Below, piece after piece: positions 35,286 through 47,159 of a stretch of DNA of 64,000 bases. The DNA lies in NCBI GenBank assembly GCA_963854835.1, contig OY978529.1, forward strand, positions 36,452,055-36,516,054, read 5' to 3'. The notes beneath the pieces were generated by a model. That model was not told where the DNA came from and searched no databases. It saw only the letters and a list, made by a program, of their open reading frames with translations. How positions within the stretch are numbered: the first letter of the stretch is position 1; each line of letters opens with the position of its first letter. The position numbers were made by a program, and so were the translations under genes. Source of the stretch: Megamerina dolium. Taxonomy: Eukaryota > Arthropoda > Insecta > Diptera > Megamerinidae.

Positions 35286-36469
35286 TAAAGGCCCAGGAAT
35301 ATTGGCCCTACTTTTGTACTAGTATTGTTGTGCGGGCTAAATTGGGACTTAATTGGAACACATCTTCTACCAATAGACGATTACGAACTGCAGAATTCTT
35401 CACTTCACTTTTTCAGAATATGCTTTTATTTTAATTCAAGAGATAGTTTTTCTGAAAATCTTCACAAAATAAAAACACACACAAATTCTGGGAAAACACA
35501 GTTCAATGCACCATTAGAAAGAAGAAGAAAAAACAATATAATTTTTCACAAAAAAAAAAAAAAAAAACCCTACATGCTAATCATTATTGCTATTATCGAA
35601 AATAATTTTATATGATTATTCATTTTGATTGCAGTAAATATGTTATATTCGAATTACTGTTGACGCCGTCAGGTCATTATTTTATAAACAAAATGATTAT
35701 ACGTCGCGATATATAAACATATGTACATATATGTATGTATTTATGGACTCGTATAATACATAGGTGTGTACATAAAATATTCATTATTATATAGAATAAA
35801 TAAGAAGAAGAATAGCTATGATAATAATACGAATAAATCAATACAACATATGACAGCGTGTAACATGCGACAATGTGCAACACAAAATGTATATATTTAT
35901 AGTACAAGCAATGATAATCATAATCAAGATGTTACAATACATTGTTTTCAATATTGTTAACAGGTTGATGATGGCTGTCAAGATACTCCGTGTGAGAGAG
36001 GAAAGCGCACAAATCACAAGAGAGCTAGAGTAACAATACTGAGTGAGTGACTGACAACGGTGGGTGGTAGAGTAAATATTGTACACAATATAATGCATAT
36101 GTAGGTATACCAATTTTTAGGCATCTTGCTGATCCCCAAAATGTTACAAAATAACGTTTGCAAGTTCAGTTTTCTTTTTCATCTTTTAACTCTTGATTGC
36201 TTTGGAATAACCTCAATAATAAGTAATATTACAAATTATTATTTGATTTCTTTAATTCCTCACGACATACTGATTAAGCTTTAAATATACGACCATTAAA
36301 ATCTTAAGCCGCTGATAATGACCCCAAAGCTATGAAAAGTATACTAATGTGCTGCGAAGTCTTCAGTGCTTCACTCAAAAAAATATTTGTGTCTTTCAGA
36401 ATAATCTTTCTAGAGAAAATTAAACAGTAACTTTAATTTTCTTTGAATTTAATAAAAATTATAAAATGA

Positions 36470-36502
36470 TTCGTTTGGTCCAAATACTTCGGACCAAACG
36501 AA
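36470..36502. repeat. Perfect 12-bp inverted repeat, 9-base loop
   Basis: TTCGTTTGGTCC (36470-36481) and GGACCAAACGAA (36491-36502) pair perfectly. No open gene precedes it, so a terminator role is not indicated. Confidence 0.9.
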
Positions 36503-37064
36503 ACTGCAAGAACTTTGAATTACCGAAGATTTAAGTCGAAAGTCATGAAAATTCACAAAAATCACACAAAAACTCATAGAACCCCACAGACTACTAGTAA
36601 AAATGTAAAGGTAACCTAAGTTTTATGAAAAAATTTATTTTGACATCTGTCAAAAAATATGAAAAATAAAGTTCTATTTTTCGTACAAATTTAACAGAAA
36701 ATTCTATGTTTTTAGTTACAAATTTTGATATTTCAGATAACTTTACATTAAAGATGAATTAGTATTTTTTTAAATTTTATTATTTTAGAAAAAATTGAGT
36801 TTGTCAAAGTCAATAATTTAACTTCTTTCAAAAGAGAACAGAGCATCAATAACATTAAAGAGCTAATTTTACAGAGTTAACAAATTTTAGAAATTTTTTC
36901 CATTACAGAACTCGGCAAGGTCTACAGAATTTGTAATTGTAATTGAATCTACATTTAGCACTTGTTTGTAAAAGTGTTTTTCAAAATCTTATCTGATCTT
37001 TCAGTTGGAAATTGATTGTTAAGTTTGTGCAAAATTTCGAAAGTCCCAAGTCCAAGTAAAGAGA

Positions 37065-37195
37065 TGCTAATTCTGAGATTCGATACCCGGCTTTTAATTT
37101 TTTACTGAAAATACCGTAAATAACCGTAATGCAAGTTCTTTGCGATATTTTCAGTACAACGCTAAAGGCGGGATACTGGAATGCCAGAATTAGCA
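37065..37195. mobile_element. 131-bp foldback MITE
   Basis: The ends TGCTAATTCTG and CAGAATTAGCA are inverted, and similarity between the arms continues inwards for about 55 bases (TACTGAAAATA-CG on one arm, CG-TATTTTCAGTA on the other). The whole element is close to a palindrome. No coding sequence. No target duplication was identified. Confidence 0.75.
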
Positions 37196-38889
37196 CCCCT
37201 TTATTTGTCATTTTTATTATGATTTCATTAAAACCATCACTGCTGTTACCATTTCCATTAATTCAGTGATTAAAAATTTGCTGTAAAAAACCGCAACACA
37301 ACAACAACAATGGCAAAATAATGAAATTAAATAAAAACCGAAAGATTAAAGAAAAAAAAAAATTGTGTCAATGTACTCTGGGCTGCTGGTTGGCTGACTG
37401 ATTGGAAAGTGTTGCGATTTTAATGATATTACTGTTGTCGTTGTTGTTGTTATTGCTTTGGTTATTTTTAAATTCAGCCCAATTGAGTAAATAAATATTT
37501 CAGAGCATAGGCATGCGAGTACACGAGTTACGTGTATTACAATGGAGGAAAACACACACATTGCAACGCATAAAAATGAATTATTTACATTGTTTAATAA
37601 CTGCTCATTGTTGTTATTTTCTTATTGTACGAGTATTTTTTATCACATTTAATATTGCTATTATTTATTATTTATTATTATTGCAATAATATTATAATTT
37701 TCTGCTGTTGCTGTTGCTGCTGCTTTTTGTTGTTCTTACGCTTACTCATACAATCTTTATTGTTCTTGTTAAAATGTTGATATTCTTGTTGCTATTGATT
37801 AAGAACATTTTTATTTATTTATTTACTTTATTATTTTGTTGAGAAATTGACAATGTTATTTCATTTCAATTTGTCCACGATTTATGTATTTTTAAATTTG
37901 TTTTTTTTTTTTCGTTTCGTATGGAAACACCTGTTCATATGCAGTATAAACACAATGTATATATGCAAAAGCAACGAGTACTTTGCGTCAACGAACATGT
38001 TGCTGTTTATCTCTGTTAACGAATAGGCATGAACGAGTACTTACTCGCATGTGTTTACGAATGTAGGCACATTGATGCATTTCCGTATTTAATTAGTAAA
38101 TAAGCTGATTTTATTTTATTCTATTTTTTTTTTTATATTAATTTTTATGCAGTTATGCATTTTCATAAATAAACTCATTAGCAACTGTTTAAATATTACT
38201 ATTTACTCATATTGATCCATTTTGCATACACAACAGCTACAATATGAGTAAACAAATTGAAGGTATTTTTCAATTTTTTTTGGGGGAAATTCCATTTCCT
38301 TATTAGCGTAAGTGGGCGTGTATGTTTCTTGTTTGATCCAAGTAGAATATTTGCCTTCCACTTGTATTTAATGAATTTTAATTTTGTAAAAAATAAGTAA
38401 AATTAAATGAAAACATGTTTAAATCAAATGAAAACATATAGAAATATGATGTGAGATTGAAGTTCACGATATCCAATATACGCATACTTTCAATATTTTG
38501 GAACAATTTTAGAATTGCACTTTAAAAAATTATTTTTTAGAATTTTTTAAAATGGGAAAATATTCAAATTTAATTTTCACGTTTTTGAAAAGGATCTTAA
38601 TATTAAAATGTTGCATTTGAACTCAAATATTCAAGCATTATATTCAACAACCTCGTTCTAAACTTTCTTCCGAAATCTCAAATTTGTCTCATAATGTCTT
38701 ATTCAATTACTGGTTGCTGCAGGGCCATCTTTGAAAGACAGCTAAAACATTAAACATTCATTAAACACATGAATTTCACACACACGAATTAAGTACAACT
38801 TCGTCAAAAATTGCGAGGCACGCCCTGATATCCATTAAAATCGATGGAAAATCCAAACAAATATAATTCCTGGCTTATCAGCTGGGCAT

Positions 38890-39676
38890 AAAAAAAATAA
38901 ATATATGCCACTTATAGGTCCCGAAGGTCCCCGTTGGCCGAGCTTCTCTTCCAGTACTGTTATGGATGCAGTATTAGAAGGGACCTACTTATATTATCCG
39001 CCAAAGGTCGAAATAAAGAAACTCCATCTCCCAAGATGGGAGAGTTTGTTCACTTATAGACAGGCAAAGGCTTCGTTGAGGCTACCAAGGGGCAGTGAAT
39101 GGGGGACAGCTTTCAGTCTGGGACGGCTGACTCTGAGCTAGTTGACTGCACTAATAACTGGGCATAGCAATTTCAGGTACCACCGCGGCAAGATGGGTCC
39201 TGTTGAGGGGGAGGATACCACCATTTGTAGATGGAGAGGTAGAGACAGAGGCGCACATAGTGTGCCAGTATCCTGCATTGGCAAGCAGAAGGATGTCCAC
39301 ACTGGGTCGACAGTTTATTGATGAACTCGAAATGTGGAACATACCCCACAAAGATATGCTTGAAATAACGCGTGATGTTATTATGAGGAAGAAAGTAGAA
39401 GAATTCTGCACCCAAACGATTTGAGGGACGAAAAGGGACTGATTCGGCTAATCCCTAAAATATATATATTAGCCGGCTCCAAACGGCAGAACCCTTGTGA
39501 CATCACCTTTTCTGTGCTTTATCATAAAGAAACGTTTAGAAGCATTTTAATGGCAATTTGTTATTGCCGGAACCTTTCGAAAGGATGATATTGAAATTTT
39601 GCATCAGCCGGGGATTGAAACCACAACCTACACATGAGATGGGCAACGTACTAACCACTGAGCTAATGTACTCATT
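38890..39676 (-). mobile_element. tRNA-derived SINE split by a LINE
   Basis: The SINE lies on the minus strand. Its tail and part of its body are at 38890-38996, and the rest of its body and its head at 39465-39676 (B box as GGGGATTGAAACC, A box as CTAACCACTGAGCTA). Diverged 13-bp duplications flank it: ATCAGCTGGGCAT (38877-38889) and ATCAATTGGGTAT (39677-39689), 10 of 13 matching. The LINE fragment at 38997-39464 sits inside it. Confidence 0.87.
38997..39464 (+). mobile_element. LOA/R1-group LINE 3' fragment inside the SINE
   Basis: Matches the C-terminal part of the LINE at 6.2-8.2 kb: KKLHLPRWESLFTYRQAKASLR at the start and AHIVCQYPALASRRMSTLGRQFIDELEMW later, with stops and frameshifts. 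It ends GATTCGGCTAATCCCTAAA, the same 3' end. The 7-bp TATATTA at 38990-38996 is repeated at 39465-39471, and the interrupted SINE reads on across the gap. Confidence 0.9.
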
Positions 39677-40651
39677 ATCAATTGGGTATGGTAAATTACT
39701 AAATCCAACATCGAGTGATAGCTCCCAACTATAAATGGAGCACTTAAGAGGTGTATTAAAGAAAAATTATCGAACTATAAGAAAAGAGAGAACAAAGTAA
39801 TTTTGAGAATGCTCAAATGACAAATTCTACTTCTCCCACTGTATTCATGAGATAGTTTTCGTTCCATTTGCAGTTTTTCCATTATGGAATTCATTTGTTG
39901 CCGAAAAGTTTGGAAAAAGTAGTGCCTAGGTTACCAGTTTGGAACGAATGAAACAATTTTGTTAAATACATTATACACTTGCGTAAAAAAATGTAACCAA
40001 GAATCTCACATTGGCCGGCATAGCCCCCGGCTTCGAAAAAATAACATTCAAAATGAAAATACCATTCAAGTCGAGAAATTTGAGAAAAAGTTTTAGTGTA
40101 GTAATCCATTTCTGAAGATATTGGGTGGGGCAGGGGAAATCGAACTAAGGAAATTATTGCCAAGGAGCTTCTGCAGAAAAGTCTATTGTGCTTTTTATAC
40201 TCAAATAATGGCATACAAATTTGGTTTGAACTGATTTGGCTCTGTCGAAATATACCAGAGTCATTTAGAAGAGGTTCAACGATTACCCTGTTGCTATATG
40301 AAGTAGGGAGAAACTGAAACCCGCGATACGTACCAGATTTTATAATCGAATGAAACGTTATTGGACTTCATTAAGTTTTAGTCTCTCGAAATTACACTTT
40401 GAACAGAAAAGTTACAAAAAATATATACGGCAATCATCAGCCACCATACCAGAAGAAAATACTCTCCCACATGGAGCACAGCTCATTCAACGCACTAATG
40501 GTATATATGAATGTGTGTATCTTAGAATATGAGGACTTGTATGTACAATATCAGCATACAGTATGTAGATGTTTGAAATTATTGATTCATTACAGCATCA
40601 CAGACTAAGTAGTATATGCCTTGGCCAAATACATACTCATACAAATATATG

Positions 40652-40685
<34 letters not shown>

Positions 40686-40800
40686 TTCATATGTACCTAC
40701 CTAAATATGCCCTCAACAGGCTTGTGCACATTTCGTTAAATGCTTTCAGTAACGTTTCCGTTCGAAACCGTGTCGATTCGTCCTCAAACAGGACGAGAGA

Positions 40801-40865
40801 ATGATGATGATGATGATGATGATAACAACGAAGAGGACGATGACGATGATGATGACGATGACGTC
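40801..40865. repeat. (GAT)n / GAC microsatellite
   Basis: A GAT run interrupted by AAC and GAG triplets, about 65 bases. Confidence 0.9.
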
Positions 40866-41480
40866 TATGATGACTATAAGGGCGACTTTGACAACAATAA
40901 TGATGATATGGTTGATGATGATTATGATTTCGATGTCGTTCATTCGTCCGGATCGGAATTTCCGGTCGTTCGGTCGTGTATGCCATCATTATTGTGCTCG
41001 TAATTCATATCGACCCATGTTCGTAGCTAACGTAACGTATTTACTTGTTGTCCGCCATTAAATATGCAATAATTACTGTGTCGGCATCATAGTCCTCATC
41101 CTCATCAGCCTCATCAGCCTCATCATCATGCTCATTATCATCTGTTAGCACAACAACAAATAAATGTCTACTTTTAATGACCGACGACGCCATTTTTTTC
41201 AACATGTTCCGTCTCTTTTCTGTCCATTTGATTTTATTATTTCATCTTTTTATGGTGAATGACTGCTTAGCGATTTAATGCTGTTCTAACAATTGTTGTT
41301 GTTTTTTGTTATTTCATTTGGCAAATTCCATCTATTAAAGTTAGTTAATGTATGCGATGAGTTTTGTTTTGTTGTCGTTTTGTTTTTTCTAGTTATGCAA
41401 CGTTAATTGCACTTAGATTATATTTGCAATTATTTTTACGGTTCTTCTTGTAGCTATGAGCACAAGTGGAAGAGAAGATG

Positions 41481-41508
41481 ATTGACTGACTGACTGACTG
41501 ACTGACTG
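41481..41508. repeat. (GACT)n microsatellite
   Basis: About seven GACT repeats. Explains the QSVSQSVSQ frame on the minus strand. Confidence 0.92.
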
Positions 41509-42054
41509 TCTGCCTGACTGCCTCGAATCCATCACGAATTGACTCACTGACACTACGCTGCTTATACATCGGTCATTGTTATTACTCTCAATTAGATAGC
41601 TACAACAACTAAAAGTCTTCGGCATCCCCTCATTATCGTCATTAATCGCTTTAACATAATAATAACGACTCCTACGGCAGCACCCTAATAGCAATGCTTG
41701 CTGACGTCATAATGTAAGTAGCGCTGTAATTAATTGTCATGAGATGATTTATATGTATATGACAAGAATTGACCAAGTGTATGCAGCCATGTATATGTAA
41801 GAGAGTGGAGCAGGTGCACTTACATATGTGAGTCTGATAAGGCCAGTGAACCATCAAACCGAAAGCCTGATTGCAGCCGCATCATCATTGACATGAGGTT
41901 CAACATCATGGACCTTATATGTTGTACGTGTTCATATGTGTGTCTATGTATGTGTGTGCGTGTGTATAAAACATAGTTTACATATGTACAATAAGGCGAG
42001 TATAAATTTTAAATGGCTTGACTCAGCCAAATTGATAAAATTTTGATAATTTCA

Positions 42055-42890
42055 AGCATTTCTTGCCATGTTAATATGTTTTTTCGATCATTTTGTGTAG
42101 GAGTCCGCTAAAGATGTGAAGAGAAAAGGTAGGAATGTTTTGAGGAACTGTTGAGGAGAACAAATTATTTGGGTTCCCGGGTAACTTTTGTCGATTGTTT
42201 TTTCGGTGATTTTGTACGGGAGTCGCCTAAAGCGGTGGAGATAGGGGGTAACTATGTTTAGAAGAAATGTCGAAGAGGTCAAGAGGAGGTCTATTAAACA
42301 TTTCACTACTCTAGGGGTGATTTCTAAGAAGTTATTTTCGTTTCCAATTGTTTTTTCTGTCATCTTATATGGGAGTTCCCTTAAGGGGCGGAGAGAGGGC
42401 ATACGAATGTTTGTAGGAAATGTTAAGAAGTAAAAATGAATACTGATCGGGCATACATTATATTGCTCTAGAGGCGATTCCTGCTTACTTGTGGGGTTAT
42501 TTGTCGATGTTGGAATGGTTTTTCTACAATTTCGTATGGGAGTTCCCTTATGGAGTGGACATAAGTAGTAAGTATGTTTGCTGCAAATGTTGAGGAGAAC
42601 AAATTTATGTGGGTCAATTAAATATTTCACTGTTCCAGAGTCGATTCCTGGGGTTATTTGTTGATTTTCAAAACATCGGAAAATATGAACGACCTCCATT
42701 TAATTTTTGTTTCGAATATTTTCTCCGAAGAATCTTGTAGAGAAAATACAGGGACTTAAAGCATTAGAAAATCAGCAATACTAGCCCAGAGATTACATCT
42801 AGAGCGGCAATACTGAACCTCATTAATTTATTCTTATAATTATATTTCTACTTCTTGTAGAGAGCTCCACCGCAAATTTTCAAATTAGGA
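42055..42890 (-). repeat. Satellite-like array, flavour S3, reverse orientation
   Basis: About four diverged units with TGTA-GGGAGT-CCTAAAG..GTGGAGAG blocks, reverse-complementary to the array at 23.7-25.1 kb. A 203-codon minus-strand frame (42088-42699) runs through them with repeated LPYKMTEKTI and LPYKITEKTI. I regard it as a repeat by-product. Confidence 0.72.
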
Positions 42891-45174
42891 ATTTTCCTAT
42901 GCTTCCTAGAGCAGAATTTTTTGAAATGATCTACATAATTTAAGGCCTTCTCTAATGTACATATACATATGGGTATTTATTATGTATTTACTATTTGTTG
43001 TTCTTTTTTTTTTTTGCAAAAATAGTACATAAACTCCTAATTTTTCGTCGCACCGTAGTTCGGCTTCATACAAAATGCTGACAAAAAGATTGTAAGGCAT
43101 TTGAACCTCTGTTTACAAAAAATTGTGTAGAAATAACTTTTAAATAGAGCAAAATAATTCAAAATGAATTTAAAGAAATTTCCGAAGAAAATATAATTGT
43201 GCGATTAATCTTTTAGTGGAACAAACTGATTAATCGAAATTCTGATTAATGAATTAATCAATTAATCACAATTTTTATCTATCCAAAAATATATCATTCG
43301 AATAATATTGATTTTTATTAGCCAAATATTGAAATTGGCAACTAAGTAAGTGCCGATTTCACACAGCGTTATGATTTTTTCATTCTGACTTTGATTAGCC
43401 GACACATTTCCCTCGCTTAAGAAGTAAATTGCATATATTTTTGTTTGAAGGTGGTAGTTTGGAGTCAATTTGTGTATGAAACATCGGCAATTATTTCGGT
43501 AATTTCTTAATTGCCAACCCAATATTTAATTAATCGAAATTTTAATTCAATAGTACTTGCTATACAAACATTTTCGATTTATATATTAAAAAACATAATA
43601 TTTGTATGGAGGCTATGTTTATTGAACATCAATAATATTTCAAAATCCATCTGAAATATTATTTTGGTCCAGAAATAAGACTTTCGAAGTTTGAAAAAGC
43701 TTCATTGGAAAAACTTACCATACAAATATATCGATTGTTGGAGAACTCAGTTCATTTAATTGATAAAAATTAGGAATTTACAACATTTAAAGAATTATGT
43801 AAATTTAAAAGGTCATTTTTTCATGTTTTTCGACCACTGTGCGACATCGTTCTACTATAAAATTGACTTATATGTTACAACAAAGCTATAGCGACTTGTT
43901 TAATTGTGTGATAAATGAACGAATGAACTAATGAACGAAGAAGATGCAGCAGCAAATGAAATATGCGGAAGCTTATTGTCCTCTGCCAGCTCTCTGCAAA
44001 TGTTTATGATACATATGTATGTATGTACTATTCCTTTGTACGTGGCGATTTTATACGATTCGTCTGACCCTTTCACATAGTCATCTCCTACATATTCATG
44101 TTCAGTCCATTTCGCTGTTCTCATAGAGTGCATGTATCATCATGTTATACCATCAACATGTCAGACGCATCGATGCTCTTACCTAGGTTGCTGATGCAAC
44201 CAGTTGATTATATGCATATAAGTACAACCATTGAGTTCTTCTTTCAAGCATCCATATATTGCAGTGCGAATATCTGTAACTGTTGTACATTTTTGTGCGT
44301 CATTTCTTCATGTACATGCTGTGGTTGCTGTTTCAACAACTGATATTACCGCGGGTGGGTTACTGACTCGCTGACTGGTAAATGACACAAAAATATGGGC
44401 TTAACCGGAACCGGATGTATTATCTGCGCTAACTGTGCTCTGCACTGTGGAACTAATAGAAAATTATAAATATATGTACAAGTAAGTATGTACATAGAAG
44501 TGAAATGCCGCACCACATACCTCTACATACCTTGGCTCATAAATAAATAATACATGCATAGGTATATGCCGTACATTGAGAGACAATTTGCGTTGGCGTT
44601 CGTTACGCTTCGTACAGCAATTGTCGCCACCGTTGCCGTCGCCACGGCTATTGTCAGCAGGTATAACAAGTGCCCCACACCTGTTTGCATGCTGTTGGTA
44701 TGATTGACTGACTACTCACATCAACATGTGCGGGTTGGTTTAGTACACATGAAAGACGGGTCGGGGAATATGAATGGCAATAGGTTACGAGTATAGATAT
44801 GCATATTTACTTACTATGGATATTCTATGTATATTTGAAAAATATTTGTATGATTTGATGCAACAGCATGGGTCGGCCATCCATCCATCCAACCAACCAA
44901 CCAACTAACCATCCAAGCTCCAACTGACTGATCAACCAAACTTATGAAAATTATCATGAAATTCTATTCAGTCACGCATTATTGTAGTTAGATATTTTGT
45001 GGTTTTTTTTTTTTTACTCTATTTCTCGCTATTGTTTGTTTCATGCCATTTTCACTTTAGTTTACATTTTTATAATTTTTTGTAATACATGAGGTATTTG
45101 TGTATGCTGCCTTATTATGTTTTCCAATAAGATTGCAAAATGTGTTATTGAAGACAATTTCAGCAAAGTCGGTA
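42891..45174. other. Anonymous AT-rich DNA
   Basis: No gene is recognised. Includes ATTAATC-rich DNA near 43210-43270 and a small GC-richer patch at 44575-44700 without recognisable exons. CCAA/CCATC tracts lie near 44880. Confidence 0.45.
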
Positions 45175-46070
45175 AATAGTACTGCACTCAAAATTTGAAT
45201 TTATTTCGTTAATTAATAGCTATAGTCCCCATACAAAATTTTGGTTTTTTCGAATAAAAATCGTCACACTTGTAGGGAAAGCAACTTTTTTTTCGATGCA
45301 TTCTTGTAAAACTTAGGGAATCATATTTTTTTTATCAAAATATTCATCCGTATGAAATTTTAACTCATTATTTTAATAAATATTGATAGTGTCTATACAA
45401 AATTTTTATATTTTAACCAAAAATCTACAAATTCAAATTCAATTCAACATTCTGAAATTTTGTAAGTATAATTTTTTTCTTCAAAAAAATGTTACATATA
45501 AAAATTGGAAGATATTATGTTGATTTATAAACATGGCTGTCATACAAAATGTGTTTTTTTTAAATAATAATCGATAAATTTATATGAAAGATAACTTTAT
45601 TTTCCAAAGCATCGTCCGAAAAATTTGAGACTTGCATTTTTGAACCAAAAGAATATTCTCCAGACATTTTGAATTCATAATATTCATAATTAAACATAGC
45701 GCCCATACAAAATATGCATTTTTTAAAGCAAACTCATGCCAAATTTGGTTTATATATTAATATATTGCTTTGAAACATCGTAGAAGTTGTTTTTTTGAAA
45801 AATTAATACTCCAGACGAAATTTAAAGTATTTCGGGAAATAAATACATATAGTCCTCATACAAAATATATATTTTTTAAAGTAAAAATCGAGAAAACTTG
45901 CAATTTTTTCAACAGATTGTTTTGAAATTTCGACAATATTATTTTTTTGCAAAATTAATATTCCACACAAAATTTGAAGTAATTCTATTAATAAATTCAT
46001 ATAGCCCGCATACAAAATATATGTTTTTTAAGACAAAAATCGACAAAACTTGCAGTATTTTCCAATACAG
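45175..46070 (-). repeat. Satellite-like array, flavour S2
   Basis: Units with ATAGTCC-CATACAAAATAT and TTTTTTAAAG..AAAAATCG blocks, in the orientation of the 20-kb array. Confidence 0.78.
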
Positions 46071-47159
46071 TGCCTAAAATGATTAAGATGTATACCTCGA
46101 AGAAATCATTAACAACTGTGTATATAAGTAATTGGTCTCTTCTAATCATGCACAAGTATGTGGACTCACTTGTAAAAGTTTAAGCAATAAATTTTTTTTT
46201 TACAGGTAACCTTGTCTTTCACTTTGTGAAAAATAACTAATAAATTGTAAGTAAGTAGTATCAATTTGGAACCAAAATTAAAAAAAAAAAACAGAGCAAA
46301 TAAAAGCAAAAATAAAAAGAATAAAATATATTAATTTATTTAACATTTTCTTGTTGCTTAGTTTGTTTCCCTTCACATTTTCTACGCAACAAAAATAATA
46401 ACAATAATATAAAAAATATAGCAGGCCACATTAAAACTACCATACTACGCTTGAACAAGAGCAATGCCCGTAAAATATGGTAATTTTAGTTATGTCAATG
46501 CATTTGCTCACTGTGCGCTTGGCGACAGTAGTACGGGCAAGAGTTGGAATGAATAGAAATGAAAAAAAAAAGAAACAACAACCACCGATTTAATTAGAAT
46601 TTTCGTACATAATTTCAAAAAAAAAAAAAAAGAGAACAACAAATAAAACTAAAAAGTGTACAATAACAAAATAGAAACCGTTTCGCAAAGTACAATATAT
46701 ATTATAGAGTGGCATAAAATTGACTAGCCAGTAAGTACTAACAGCAAGAGCACGAACAAATTTGTAAAATGAAATTAACCAGTACCTGTATGTAAGTATA
46801 CAGGAAATAACTAGTAACATATTAACAGCGAATAATTAACTCAAATGTTGAATATTTGACATGAAATTGCATGGAAACAGGATTTGCTTAATGCGAAATT
46901 AATTTGAAATTCCCTACACAAAAAAGAAATATTCGAAAAAAGTTATTAAATTGAACTAAATACTTTCGATATATGCATATTATAACAATTTTGTACAGAA
47001 TTACAACAAATATAGTGTGAGTAATACTACACACTTGGTGAAAAAATAATATTCCCAATGAAAAATAATGCTAATTTCTAAACCAATTTGTTTATTTTTA
47101 TTGAAAAAATGCAAATTTTGTTAGTAGCATGATTTTACCATTTATGTGAAGTACCATTT
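46071..47159. other. AT-rich spacer between oppositely oriented arrays
   Basis: No gene is recognised. It contains several poly(A) runs and an S-rich low-complexity stretch. Confidence 0.45.

Larger units (their letters stand above)
35300..38876. other. Anonymous AT-rich DNA
   Basis: No gene is recognised. It holds poly(A) and GTT/CTG tracts, a perfect 12-bp inverted repeat at 36470-36502 and a palindromic MITE at 37065-37195. Confidence 0.5.
39690..42050. other. Anonymous DNA with AT, GAT and GACT microsatellites
   Basis: No gene is recognised. An (AT)n tract lies at about 40664-40686, GAT-type tracts at 40801-40865 and a GACT tract at 41481-41508. The acidic Asp-rich or Met-rich frames at 40.74-41.06 kb are translations of the GAT tract. 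Confidence 0.55.

Noticed and set aside
40740..41061. Acidic Asp-rich and Met-rich proteins
   Set aside because: Pure translation of a GAT microsatellite in several frames.
44575..44700. Possible exon ending in a CAG/GTATAAC donor
   Set aside because: The patch is GC-richer and open for about 40 codons, but no initiator, acceptor or partner exon could be found.
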